A stretch of DNA of 21,215 bases from an uncultured Planctomycetaceae bacterium (GTDB taxonomy: Bacteria; Planctomycetota; Planctomycetia; Pirellulales; Pirellulaceae). Location: positions 1 to 21,215 of the forward strand of contig CAIXSC010000263.1 in the NCBI GenBank assembly GCA_903921945.1, written 5' to 3'. How positions within the stretch are numbered: the stretch's first letter is position 1; every line of letters begins with the position of its first letter. This document shows, one piece after another, positions 6,251 through 14,559 of the stretch. The notes beneath the pieces were generated by a model. It searched no databases. It had not been told where the DNA came from and saw nothing but the letters and a program-made list of their open reading frames with translations. The position numbers and the translations under genes are program-made.

Positions 6251-7500
6251 GTCAGTTCCAGCCCCTTCAACGTGCCGGTCGAGGTGCCGAACGATTTGTC
6301 TTCGAAGCCGAGTTGGTGCAGCACGCTGACATACAGATTGCTCAGCGGCACGGTGCCGGGAGCGATGGCGAGGTGCTGGCCATGTTGGAAGCGACCTCCG
6401 GCGAGCAGCACGGGAAGGTCCTTGTTGCTGTGACTGTTGCCACTGCCGAGGTTTGAGGTGACGACGATGGTCGTGCGGTCTAGCAAAGAGGCTTCGCCTT
6501 CCTTCGTGTTCTTCAGGTTCGTCAGTAGCGTTTTCAGCTCGTCGAAGAAAGCCCGTTCGACTCGTTTCAGTTGGGCGATGTTTCCTTCGTCCTGCCCGTG
6601 ATGTGAGAGGTTGTGATAGCCGACGTTTACACCGGGCACGGCAACGGTGTCCTGTCGGAAGTAACCAAAGGTGATGACGCGGGTGCTGTCGGTCTTGAAG
6701 GCGAGGTGGGTTAGGTCGCAGACGCCGCGCAGGTTGGTGATGATCTCGTCGGGAGCGAAGGGAGTGGGCGGCTTTGAGTTCACTTGAGGCTTCGGTTGGT
6801 GAATCCATTCCTCGGACTTGACGAGGCGTTTCTCGGTGGCGCGGACCGTTTCAAAGTACTCACCGAGCTTTTCGCGGTCGCGTTTGGAGAGTCGACTCTC
6901 CAGGTCGCGAGCTTCATCCAGCACATGATCGAGGATGCTCTTGCCGCGACCGATCTCGCTCAGAACCTTGGCCTTGTTCGCCGCGCCCTCCTCGGCAAAG
7001 AGCCTGGCGAAGGCATCGCCGATACTTTTCTCCGCTGGCACCATGCTGCCGCCGTCGGTCCAGCCAAAGTCGTTGGCCCCGGCGCTCAACGCGAGCGAGT
7101 CAAAACGCGTGTGCTGGCCGAGCGTGGCGGCGACGTACTGGTCGAGCGAGCGGCGGTTCCGCTCGGCCGAGGGGATACCGGTGAAGATGCGCGGCTGTGA
7201 GGCGTGACCGCCGCCCACTCCCGGATGTTCGAGACCGGAGACGATGGTGAAGCGATCACGCAGATCGGCCAGCGGGGCGAGATACTCCGGCAGCTCATAG
7301 CTGGTTCCGGATTGCTTTGGAATGAGCGAATCCCGGTAGATGCCCAGCGGTAGGCAGATTAGCAACAGGCGGCGCGGCTCTTTTCCAGCCTCCGCGGCAT
7401 GGGCGATGCCACCAAGCGATTCGAGCCACGGCAAACAGAGAGCGACGCCTGCTCCACGAAGGAAGCGGCGGCGGGAGGCGAGGGTGGCTTGAGGAGTCAT
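6247..7500 (-). CDS. DUF1552 family exported protein
   Basis: This 417-residue protein starts with a twin-arginine signal (ASRRRFLRGAGVALCLPWLES). Family features include LLLICLPLGIYRDSLIP, FTIVSGLEHPGVGGGHAS, DSTRVITFGYFRQDT, YHNLSHHGQ, LLDRTTIVVTSNLGSGNSHS, LPVLLAGG and the C-terminal LSNLYVSVLHQLGFEDKSFG. DUF1552 proteins belong to the alkaline-phosphatase/sulfatase-like superfamily by fold inference, but their reaction is unknown. The start lies 18 bases after the stop of the DUF1592 gene, its usual partner. The gene is intact and about 38% of its sequence pattern recurs in the second DUF1552 protein at 10303 by eye, so the two pairs are diverged paralogues rather than a recent duplication. 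Confidence 0.93.
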   Translation of the reverse strand: MTPQATLASRRRFLRGAGVALCLPWLESLGGIAHAAEAGKEPRRLLLICLPLGIYRDSLIPKQSGTSYELPEYLAPLADLRDRFTIVSGLEHPGVGGGHASQPRIFTGIPSAERNRRSLDQYVAATLGQHTRFDSLALSAGANDFGWTDGGSMVPAEKSIGDAFARLFAEEGAANKAKVLSEIGRGKSILDHVLDEARDLESRLSKRDREKLGEYFETVRATEKRLVKSEEWIHQPKPQVNSKPPTPFAPDEIITNLRGVCDLTHLAFKTDSTRVITFGYFRQDTVAVPGVNVGYHNLSHHGQDEGNIAQLKRVERAFFDELKTLLTNLKNTKEGEASLLDRTTIVVTSNLGSGNSHSNKDLPVLLAGGRFQHGQHLAIAPGTVPLSNLYVSVLHQLGFEDKSFGTSTGTLKGLELT

Positions 7501-7518
7501 GGGTGTGCCTTGGTTGGC

Positions 7519-10002
7519 CTATGGATTGGTAAAGACGGGGCTGGAGACGAGGTCGAGCACGAGCGACTTCATTCCGCTCTTTTTCTCGCGGACGTTGGTC
7601 GCGATGGTTTTGAGCGGATGGCGGTCGGCGAATCCAGGCACTCGGCCGAGGGCGAAGGTGGCGAGTTGGTGCGTCAGGTTCTGCACAACAAGGTCCTCCC
7701 GCTTCTTCACCAGCTCGCGGAAATCCTGGAAGCTGGCAAAACGCCCCACGCCCTCCCATTCATCCGCAGGATCGACGGGTGGGCCGTCGCCGAGTTTGGC
7801 GCGAGCACCGGGCCGAGGCTCAATGAGTGCGCGGTAGTTGTCCCGCCAGCCGCCGATGACGTCGAAGTTCTCCAGCGCGAATCCGAGCGGGTCGATCTTC
7901 CGGTGACACGAGTTGCAACTCGCAATGTTGCGATGCTTCGCGAGCTGCTCCTTGATCGTGGTGGCACCGCGAATGTCAGGCTCGATGGCCGGTACGTCCG
8001 GTGGCGGGGGCGGCGCGTGTGTGCCAAGGAACTTTTCGAGCACCCAGGCGCCGCGAATCACGGGCGAAGTTGTGCTGCCGTTGGAGGTGATTGCATGAAT
8101 GCTCGCATGGGTCAACAATCCGCCGCGCACGGTCTTCGACTTGTCCAAACTCACGCGTCGGAAATCAGGGCCGACCACGCCATCGATGCGGTAGTGCTTC
8201 GCGAGGCGTTCGTTAAGCATGGTCCAGTCGGAGTCAATGAGATGGGCGAGGGGCAGATCGCGCTGGAACATCTCTGCGATGAAGTGTTCTGTCTCCCCAC
8301 GCATCGCGGCTTCGAGTTCGGCGTCGTATTCGGGATAGAGATCCGCATTTGCCTTCATCACGCCGACCTCGCGCACGCGCAGCCATTGACCGGTGAAGTC
8401 CTTGAGAAAGCGCCAGGAACGCGCATCCGCCAGCATCCGTTCGGCCTGATCACGGCGCTTGGCCGGATCAAGCAAGCTGCCATCCGCCGCAGCCTTCAGC
8501 AATTCGTCATCCGGCGTGGAGCGCCACAGGAAGTAAGACATTCTCGATGCGATGGCGTAGGCGTCGGGACCACTGGGCGGCTCTTCGTGATAGAGGAATC
8601 GCGGCGAGACCAGCATCGCCGTCAGCATTCCACGGAGCGATTCGTCGGGCTTCATCGTCTTCGCGAACTTCTCATACAGCGCTCGGTATTTCGCCACAGC
8701 GGCGTCATCCACGGGCCGGCGAAAGAGCTTCGGCACGAGATGCGCCGCGATGGCGGCGGCCTTCTCCGGCGTCGCCTGCGCGGGATCGATGTCGCCAAAC
8801 AAAGTGCGATGCCCCTTCGGTGGCCAGCTTTCGAAGATCGGGCCCTCGATGCTGAAGGAACGGATGGCGATGAACGGCCCCGGCTGATCGATCATCGTGC
8901 GGCCCTGCGAGTGCGGCGCGCCATCCATGATCGTGAACACCACGCGGTCGCCCGGCTCCAGGTAATAGCGGGCCTCGACCTCCCGCGGTTGCTCGTCGGT
9001 GAAGGCGAAGACGCTTTCCACTTTCGGCAGCTTGCCCGAATAACCCTCATGGACGGTGAACTTCAGCCGCGCGGGCTTGCCGTCATTCTTCAGCGCATAG
9101 GCCACCGCTTTCACCCGATACCAGCCGCGCCCTGCGGGAAGGCCGAGTTGGGGCTCGCCGCTGAAATAGTTTTGGACGGTCATGACGGCATCGAGATGCG
9201 GACCGTCGGTCGGCTTGGGCAGTCGCAGCTCGCCGTCTTCCAGCACCGGAAAGCGATAGCCGTGGGAGTCCGGGTTCGCTTTGGCGGCCTCTTCCATCTT
9301 GCGAGTGTTGGCTTTTTCCTGCGGAGTCAGATTGTCGAACTTCGCCAGCCGATCAGCGAGATTCTTGCGGGTGAGTTCGATGGCTCTGCGATTGCCGTCA
9401 TGCAAAGTGAGGGTCTTGCTCACCGTCTCGGGCCGCTTGGCCGGCGCGATCGCGCGGGCCAGGATGAAATCGGCAGCCTTCATGTATTCCTGCATCTGAG
9501 CGGATGAGAGCATCAACGCGCCGCCGTTGTTGTCAAATCCGTGCTCCCGCAGGTCCTCGGGAAACCCCGCCGTGAAGTCTCCATGCACGTCGAAGAGGTC
9601 AGCGATCGTGTTCGCATATTCCACACGGTTGAGCCGCCGCAGCACGACTTCGCCGCCGGTCCCTTTCAGCACCGAAGCGGCACGGGAGATCTCGCTCTGA
9701 ATCCAACCGGTGACTTGCTCCACCTCGCCGGGCTGCGGCTGCTTGGCGTCCTTCGGCGGCATCTCGCCGAGTTGCAAGTTATCGAGCACGAGCTGCCAGT
9801 TTTCCGCATCGGCAGCGTTCGCGGAGACCTTCAATTGATCCACACGAAAGTCACCCTGTTGCTTCTTCGGTCCATGACAGTTGATGCAATAGGACTGAAC
9901 GAACGCCGTGACACGCGGAGGCACTGCGGGATCCGCAGCGTCCGCAGTTGACATATTCAACAGAAGCGACAGGAGAAGCAGTATGGGCGCGAGGAGTCTC
10001 AT
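7519..10002 (-). CDS. DUF1592-type planctomycete cytochrome protein (DUF1587/1595/1592/1588/1585)
   Basis: The 827-residue protein begins with a signal peptide (LAPILLLLSLLLNMSTADA) and a cytochrome-c-like haem motif CINCHG (Cys39, Cys42, His43), followed by GEMPPKDAKQP. Next are RRLNRVEYANTIADLF (DUF1587), a middle carbohydrate-binding-like region around WYRVKAVAYALK, then KLFRRPVDDAAVAKYRALYE (DUF1595), SYFLWRSTPDDELL (DUF1592), HASIHAITSNGSTTSPVIRG with a proline run (DUF1588), a second CxxCH in SCNSCHRKIDPLGFALEN near residue 695, and a C-terminal DUF1585 helix region (HQLATFALGRVPGFADR). These proteins are exported and probably bind haem; their role, perhaps electron transfer in polymer breakdown, is inferred. 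It is complete and pairs with the DUF1552 gene 18 bases downstream. Confidence 0.94.
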   Translation of the reverse strand: MRLLAPILLLLSLLLNMSTADAADPAVPPRVTAFVQSYCINCHGPKKQQGDFRVDQLKVSANAADAENWQLVLDNLQLGEMPPKDAKQPQPGEVEQVTGWIQSEISRAASVLKGTGGEVVLRRLNRVEYANTIADLFDVHGDFTAGFPEDLREHGFDNNGGALMLSSAQMQEYMKAADFILARAIAPAKRPETVSKTLTLHDGNRRAIELTRKNLADRLAKFDNLTPQEKANTRKMEEAAKANPDSHGYRFPVLEDGELRLPKPTDGPHLDAVMTVQNYFSGEPQLGLPAGRGWYRVKAVAYALKNDGKPARLKFTVHEGYSGKLPKVESVFAFTDEQPREVEARYYLEPGDRVVFTIMDGAPHSQGRTMIDQPGPFIAIRSFSIEGPIFESWPPKGHRTLFGDIDPAQATPEKAAAIAAHLVPKLFRRPVDDAAVAKYRALYEKFAKTMKPDESLRGMLTAMLVSPRFLYHEEPPSGPDAYAIASRMSYFLWRSTPDDELLKAAADGSLLDPAKRRDQAERMLADARSWRFLKDFTGQWLRVREVGVMKANADLYPEYDAELEAAMRGETEHFIAEMFQRDLPLAHLIDSDWTMLNERLAKHYRIDGVVGPDFRRVSLDKSKTVRGGLLTHASIHAITSNGSTTSPVIRGAWVLEKFLGTHAPPPPPDVPAIEPDIRGATTIKEQLAKHRNIASCNSCHRKIDPLGFALENFDVIGGWRDNYRALIEPRPGARAKLGDGPPVDPADEWEGVGRFASFQDFRELVKKREDLVVQNLTHQLATFALGRVPGFADRHPLKTIATNVREKKSGMKSLVLDLVSSPVFTNP

Positions 10003-10012
10003 GATGATTCAT

Positions 10013-10294
10013 CTACTTCGACGACTTCTTGTTGGCTTTGTTTTCCGCGATGGCCTTCTTCAGTTCCTTGGCCGCTTCGCCCGTGGCGATGCGAGCGATG
10101 CGGCTGGCCACAAAGCTGTGGCGTTTCACGATCTCGGCGGGAGTAATTGTAGTGAGTGCCAGCACGCCTTCTGAGGCTCGCGTGCCACGACAGTCCTGTG
10201 CCACGAAGACATATCCCGCCCGAACCCAACGTCCCGCGTCAGTTTTCTGCTTGGTGCGATCACAGGGAGACAGAAAGGAAAGTGTGGCTTTCAT
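10013..10294 (-). pseudogene. 93-residue mini-ORF with an S15 hydrolase (CocE/NonD) fragment
   Basis: The ORF is open throughout, starts 8 bases after the DUF1552 stop and ends 10 bases before the DUF1592 start, so it sits in the operon like a normal gene. Residues about 10-43 (DRTKQKTDAGRWVRAGYVFV and AQDCRGTRASEG) match the strand and DxRG motif near the active site of X-Pro dipeptidyl-peptidase S15 / CocE hydrolases. The first ten residues (MKATLSFLSP) look like a cut-off signal peptide. The tail (AEIVKRHSFVASRIARIA, then a Lys-rich end) I do not recognise. S15 enzymes are normally over 500 residues and the Ser/Asp/His triad is absent. It is best read as a gene that lost most of its interior but stayed in frame; an adapted small protein cannot be excluded. 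Confidence 0.65.
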
Positions 10295-10302
10295 GGTGGA
10301 TC

Positions 10303-11592
10303 TTACCTAGCGGTTTCGTTGAGAGTTCCGGTGCTCGAACCAAAGGCATCCGTCTCCAGTCCCATGTTCTGCAACATGGTGACGAAGAGATTGCAGAGCG
10401 GCCGATTGTTGTCGTGCGAGAAGGCGAGATGCTGGCCGTGCTTCAGACCGCCACCAGCCAGCAGGATGGGCAGGTTGGAGTTGTCGTGCGTGTTCGCGTC
10501 GCCCATGTTGCTGCCAAAGAGAACCATCGTGTGGTCGAGCAAACGTGCTTCTCCTTCCCGCTTCTCGGCGAGATTCTCCAAAAGCATCTTCAGCAGAGCC
10601 ATTTGTCGGCGGTCGGCTTCCTCGAGTTGCCGCACCTTGTCCGCGGCCTGGCCGTGATGACTCAGGTCGTGGTAACCGGTCGTTGAGTTCTCGTTGTCGC
10701 CCAGTTTGAACGATGGCGTTGCGAAGGCATCCACCATCAGCGTCACGATGCGGGTGGAGTCCGACTCCAAAGCGAGCTGCGCCATCGACAGCATCAGGTC
10801 GAACTTCTCGAAAAACAACTTCTGATCCTGGATATCAGTTGGCGGCGTGTGAGTTGTTGTCGGCTTGGGCCGCAGTTCCCACTCGCGCGCCGTGTGCAAT
10901 CGCTGTTCGATCTCGCGGACGGAGGTCAGGTACTGATCGAGCCGCGATTGATCGTCGCGGCCGAGTCTCTCGCGTACCCGCCTTGTGTCATCCAGCAACG
11001 TGTCGAGAATGCTGCCGCGCTCTTCCAGCTTCTTGAGTTGCGTTTGAACCGCGGCGGCATCCCCTTGCACGAACATCTTCTGGAACAGAGCGGAGGCTTT
11101 GTCTTCCGCTGGCAGCAGCACTCCGTCGCGTGTCCAGGCCAGGCTGCGATTCGCCTTGTCGATGTTCACACCCAGGTTGAGTGTGGGAAAACGCGTGACC
11201 GGACCGAGCTTCTCGGCGGCGAACTGATCGAGCGAAATCTGATTGCGAAAGCCGCTCTTGGTCGGTCCACGCGCCGCAGTGAGGAAACAGTTCTCGGTGC
11301 TGTGCCCGCCAACGACACCGGGATGCGAGAGGCCGCTGAAAACCGTGAAATCGTTGCGGAATGCAGCCAGCGGCGCGAGGTAGGGAGAAAGCTCGTAGTC
11401 GCGCCCAGATGTCTGCGGAAAGAATGGTTTCGGCAGCACACCAAGATTGTTCGAGATCAGCAACATGCGTCGGGGGGTTGCCGACTCCGCAGTTCGAACC
11501 GATTTCGGCGACAATGAATCGAGCAGCGGCAGGGCAAGCATCACGCCCGCCCCGGCCAGAAAACGGCGACGATGAAGTCGTTGGTCAATCAC
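10303..11592 (-). CDS. DUF1552 family exported protein (second copy)
   Basis: The reading frame stays open to 11679, but I place the start at the GTG at 11592: it overlaps the DUF1592 stop (GTGATTGA) and puts a twin-arginine motif (HRRRFLAGAGVMLALPLLDS) at the very N-terminus. This gives 429 residues. Family marks are MLLISNNLGVLPKPFFPQTS, FTVFSGLSHPGVVGGHSTEN, DSTRIVTLMVDAF, YHDLSHHGQ, LLDHTMVLFGSNMGDANTHD, LPILLAGGGLKHGQHLAF and FGSSTGTL. It is intact. Partner and context are the same as for the first copy: directly downstream of, and overlapping, a DUF1592 gene. The biochemical function is unknown for the family. Confidence 0.93.
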   Translation of the reverse strand: MIDQRLHRRRFLAGAGVMLALPLLDSLSPKSVRTAESATPRRMLLISNNLGVLPKPFFPQTSGRDYELSPYLAPLAAFRNDFTVFSGLSHPGVVGGHSTENCFLTAARGPTKSGFRNQISLDQFAAEKLGPVTRFPTLNLGVNIDKANRSLAWTRDGVLLPAEDKASALFQKMFVQGDAAAVQTQLKKLEERGSILDTLLDDTRRVRERLGRDDQSRLDQYLTSVREIEQRLHTAREWELRPKPTTTHTPPTDIQDQKLFFEKFDLMLSMAQLALESDSTRIVTLMVDAFATPSFKLGDNENSTTGYHDLSHHGQAADKVRQLEEADRRQMALLKMLLENLAEKREGEARLLDHTMVLFGSNMGDANTHDNSNLPILLAGGGLKHGQHLAFSHDNNRPLCNLFVTMLQNMGLETDAFGSSTGTLNETAR

Positions 11593-14140
11593 GAGGCTGC
11601 TCCGATCCGAGGAAAATCCGGCTCTGCACAAAAGCATGCAACAGATTTCGCACGCGGTAGCCGTCAGCGGCGCATCCATCGAGCATCGCCTCGATATCGA
11701 CGCGGTCGGCGAATCGCACGGGGGTGCCGGTCGCGTAGAGCGTGAATTGGTGCAACAGATTCCGCGCCAACTGGCGGGGATTGGCGGCGAGGATGGCTTT
11801 CAGTTCGCGGATGTTCTGGAAACGGCGACCATCCCGTAGTTGTCCTGCCGCATCAACAGGTTCGGCGAGCGTGTAAACATAATCGTGTCCCGCGCGGTCG
11901 ATGCCCGTGATCCGCTCACCTTGCTCGACACCGCGATACCGCGTCCGCCAACCTCCGAAGATGTCGAAATTCTCCAAGGCGAGACCGACCGGATCGAACC
12001 GCGCGTGACATCCCGCGCAGCTCGCCGATTTCGTGTGCTGGACGAGTAACTCGCGAATTGTCTTGGCTCCTCGAATGTCGGGTTCGACGGCAGGCACGCT
12101 GGCTGGTGGTGGCGGTGGTGGCTCGCCGATCAGCCGTTCCATGATCCAGGCACCGCGAACCACGGGTGAAGTGGATGTCCCGTTCGCCGTGACCTTCAGG
12201 ATGGCCGCCTGAGTCAACAGGCCGCCGAACGGACTGTCCGGGGGGAGCGCGATCTGGCGCATGGCTGAGCCGGTGATGTTCATTGCGCCCGGCAGTCCAT
12301 AGTGCCGGGCGAGTCGATCGTTGACGAACGCGAAGTCGGCAGCGACGAGTACTCGAGATGGCAGATTCTCGCGGATCGTGGCCGTGACAAAGACTCGCGT
12401 CTCCATCTCCATCGACTCGACGAGGTAATCATCAAAGCGGTACTCGGGATAGAGGCGGATATCCGGCTCATCGCGTCGAATGTGCCGAAGGCTCAGCCAG
12501 TAGTCGGTGAAACTGCGGATGAACCGCTCGAAGCCGGGGCTGGCGACCAGGCGGTCGGTCTCGCGTCGAAGAACTTCTGCGTTGGAAAGCTGCTGGGTAC
12601 GAGCCAATTCCAGCAACTCGGTATCGGGGCGCGAGTTGATGAGGAAGTGCGACAACCGCGAAGCGATGGCGTAGTGATCGTCGGACCGCTCGGGTTCGCG
12701 CAGATAGAGAAAGTGGCTCGAACACAAGAAGGCCTTGTAGCCCGCCAGCACGGCGTCGACGAATGGCTCCTGCGCCGCCAGACGAGCCTGGACCAGCCGT
12801 TCGAATTTCTGAATCGCCTCTTCCGGTACAGGTTCCCGCGCCGCAAAGTTGACAAAACGTCGGAGCAGCCGACTGGCAGCGCTACGATCGGCTTCCAGCC
12901 TGTCTGCCTTTGGTATGTCCGCGGCTGGCTTGTTGATAGGCTGGAAGCCTATCCCGCTCTGTTCATCAAACAGCAGGCGATGTGATGGCGGCGGCCATTC
13001 GTCTGACGTGATGGGGCCTTCCACTTCCAACCACTGGAACGCGACACCCGGCTGGCCTTCCGCGGGGAATGGCGGATAGCGATAGGTCGGTGGGCCGCCA
13101 TTAACGTTGCGAGCCAGCGGGACGGGAAGACCGAGCAGGCTGTATTCGAAGGTCTCGCGTTCCCGGAGCCGGACTGTCGTCTCGTAGGTCGCAACTTCAG
13201 GCTGAATATCGATTATGCCGCCCGTCGCGCGGACGTCGCCCGAAACGTCCGGTCCGGATGGCTTGCGGGCTCGAAACGTCATCGGGACCGGTTGAGTGGC
13301 GGGCTTGAGTTCGTAGTCCGGCAACTGCAACACGGCACGGGCCGAGAAGCGTACGCGATACTCGCCCGATAGCTTGGCGACGAACCCGCGCGGATATCCG
13401 TAATACGGCCAGTGGGCAGATCGGAACAGCGCGAGTTCTACCGCTGGATCGTCCTTAAACTCATCGAGCTGCTTGCCATTGATGGCCTTGTTGTCCTTGG
13501 CGAAGAACATCGCCTCACGTTCGCCAAACGTCGATCGTTCCGGGAACAAGTTGATCGCGAGGGCTCGAAACCTTGTGGCTGGAGGCTTGGGGCCAATCGC
13601 CATCGCCTGGCGCAAGGCAGCGTCCGCCGCATCGAGATAGGCCGCCAACTGCACGCGCGACATGTCGAGCGTTTCTGACGTTTTATTGAAGCGATGCCCT
13701 TCGCGGTCTTCGGGGAGCATGTCGCGAATATCCAACTGCGGCAACTTCAGCACATCGCGCAGGTTCTGCTCGAACTCTTCCCGATTGAGTCGCCGCATCG
13801 GTCCGCGACCAATGGCCCTGATGTCGGCCAAGTCCGCGTTGTGAATCGCTCCCTGAAGCGACTTCAACAATGACGTTCGCGAGTCCTTGGGCAGATCATT
13901 CGACTGCGGAGGCATCTCTCCTTTCTCGATGCGGTCATGAATCCGCACCCAGCGCTCGCGCACCTCTCGGTTGTTCAGATCAAAGGACAACGCCGTGAGG
14001 TCCAGTCCACCTTCGCTGGTCGCTTTGTCATGACATCCAAAACACGCTTGCCTGAGCAGCGACGAAGCTGTGTTGGGCAGCTCCCCCGCGCTGGCCACGA
14101 ATGGAAAGAGCACCAACATGGAACCGAACAACCCCTTCAC
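11585..14140 (-). CDS. DUF1592-type planctomycete cytochrome protein (second copy), with an in-frame REP insert
   Basis: The 851-residue product begins at GTG 14140, which overlaps the stop of the preceding remnant as GTGA. A signal peptide (GSMLVLFPFVASAGE) precedes the haem motif CFGCHDK (Cys33, Cys36, His37) and KGEMPPQSNDLP. RRLNREEFEQNLRDVLKLP is DUF1587, RLLRRFVNFAAREPVPEEA is DUF1595, SHFLINSRPDTELLEL is DUF1592, EPPPPPPASVPAVEPDIRG with SCAGCHARFDPVG is DUF1588, and LLHQFTLYATGTPV starts the C-terminal DUF1585 part. The proposed role is an exported haem protein acting with the coupled DUF1552 protein. Between PPPSHRLLFDEQS and SAASRLLRRF is an extra ~24-residue segment (GIGFQPINKPAADIP...) encoded by a palindromic repeat at 12886-12955; the frame survives. 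Confidence 0.93.
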   Translation of the reverse strand: MKGLFGSMLVLFPFVASAGELPNTASSLLRQACFGCHDKATSEGGLDLTALSFDLNNREVRERWVRIHDRIEKGEMPPQSNDLPKDSRTSLLKSLQGAIHNADLADIRAIGRGPMRRLNREEFEQNLRDVLKLPQLDIRDMLPEDREGHRFNKTSETLDMSRVQLAAYLDAADAALRQAMAIGPKPPATRFRALAINLFPERSTFGEREAMFFAKDNKAINGKQLDEFKDDPAVELALFRSAHWPYYGYPRGFVAKLSGEYRVRFSARAVLQLPDYELKPATQPVPMTFRARKPSGPDVSGDVRATGGIIDIQPEVATYETTVRLRERETFEYSLLGLPVPLARNVNGGPPTYRYPPFPAEGQPGVAFQWLEVEGPITSDEWPPPSHRLLFDEQSGIGFQPINKPAADIPKADRLEADRSAASRLLRRFVNFAAREPVPEEAIQKFERLVQARLAAQEPFVDAVLAGYKAFLCSSHFLYLREPERSDDHYAIASRLSHFLINSRPDTELLELARTQQLSNAEVLRRETDRLVASPGFERFIRSFTDYWLSLRHIRRDEPDIRLYPEYRFDDYLVESMEMETRVFVTATIRENLPSRVLVAADFAFVNDRLARHYGLPGAMNITGSAMRQIALPPDSPFGGLLTQAAILKVTANGTSTSPVVRGAWIMERLIGEPPPPPPASVPAVEPDIRGAKTIRELLVQHTKSASCAGCHARFDPVGLALENFDIFGGWRTRYRGVEQGERITGIDRAGHDYVYTLAEPVDAAGQLRDGRRFQNIRELKAILAANPRQLARNLLHQFTLYATGTPVRFADRVDIEAMLDGCAADGYRVRNLLHAFVQSRIFLGSEQPRD
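12886..12955. repeat. REP-like double hairpin inside a DUF1592 gene
   Basis: Two small palindromes, GATCGGCT-TCC-AGCCTGTC (12886-12904) and GATAGGCT-GGA-AGCCTATC (12935-12953), are inverted relative to each other around a 30-base spacer. The second is a perfect 8-base-arm hairpin; the first has two mismatches. GATAGGCTTCCAGCCTATC motifs are, from memory, a frequent planctomycete REP type. Confidence 0.8.
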
Positions 14141-14559
14141 GCCAGAATCTCCTTCACGACCGAGCCATGAACGTTGGTGAGACGGAAGTCGCGGCCTACT
14201 TGGTTCCAGGTCAGCTTCGCGTGGTCGATGCCCAGCAAGTGTAGCATCGTCGCGTACAGGTCGTGGATGTGCACCTTACCGTCGATGACGTTGTAGCCCA
14301 TGTGGTCGATCTCCGCTGAGGCCCCACGGCGTGTCCACAGGTTCGCTCCACGTTTTGCCCTCGTCGCGGCTGAACATCATGAGGCTCGTGCCGCTACGCC
14401 AGTTCTCGCGGATGGTCCATCGTCGGGGGCAATACCTGCGGACTGATCGGGGTTCGTTTTGGCCATTAACTCATCGGCGGCGTGCAACGCAGCCAGCGAT
14501 GTCAGGAGCAAGACCGTAAGGAGTGCGAGAATGCGTTTCATCGTGGAGTTGTGTTTCAT
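14137..14559 (-). pseudogene. Chimeric remnant: signal peptide, sialidase piece and DUF1501 C-terminus
   Basis: ATG 14559 overlaps the sulfatase stop (ATGA). It opens a signal peptide (LALLTVLLLTSLAALHAAD) and a short unidentified tail that stops near 14377. In a shifted frame, TIRENWRSGTSLMMFSRDEG and KTWSEPVDTPWGLSGDR form an Asp-box-type sialidase segment. At about 14300 this changes into MGYNVIDGKVHIHDLYATML, LHLLGIDH and VGRDFRLTNVHGSVVKEILA, the typical end of a DUF1501 protein, ending with TGA that overlaps the next gene's GTG (14140-14137). So the ends of a sialidase gene and a DUF1501 gene were fused by deletion while both coupling overlaps survived. Not functional as an enzyme. Confidence 0.82.

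Noticed and set aside
7399..9507. 702-codon open frame on the plus strand
   Set aside because: It is the antisense shadow of the DUF1592 and DUF1552 genes in GC-rich DNA; it has no domain pattern and the minus-strand genes are unmistakable.
11593..11679. Upstream ATG start of the second DUF1552 gene at 11679
   Set aside because: It would overlap the DUF1592 gene by 95 bases and bury the twin-arginine signal; the GTG at 11592 fits better.
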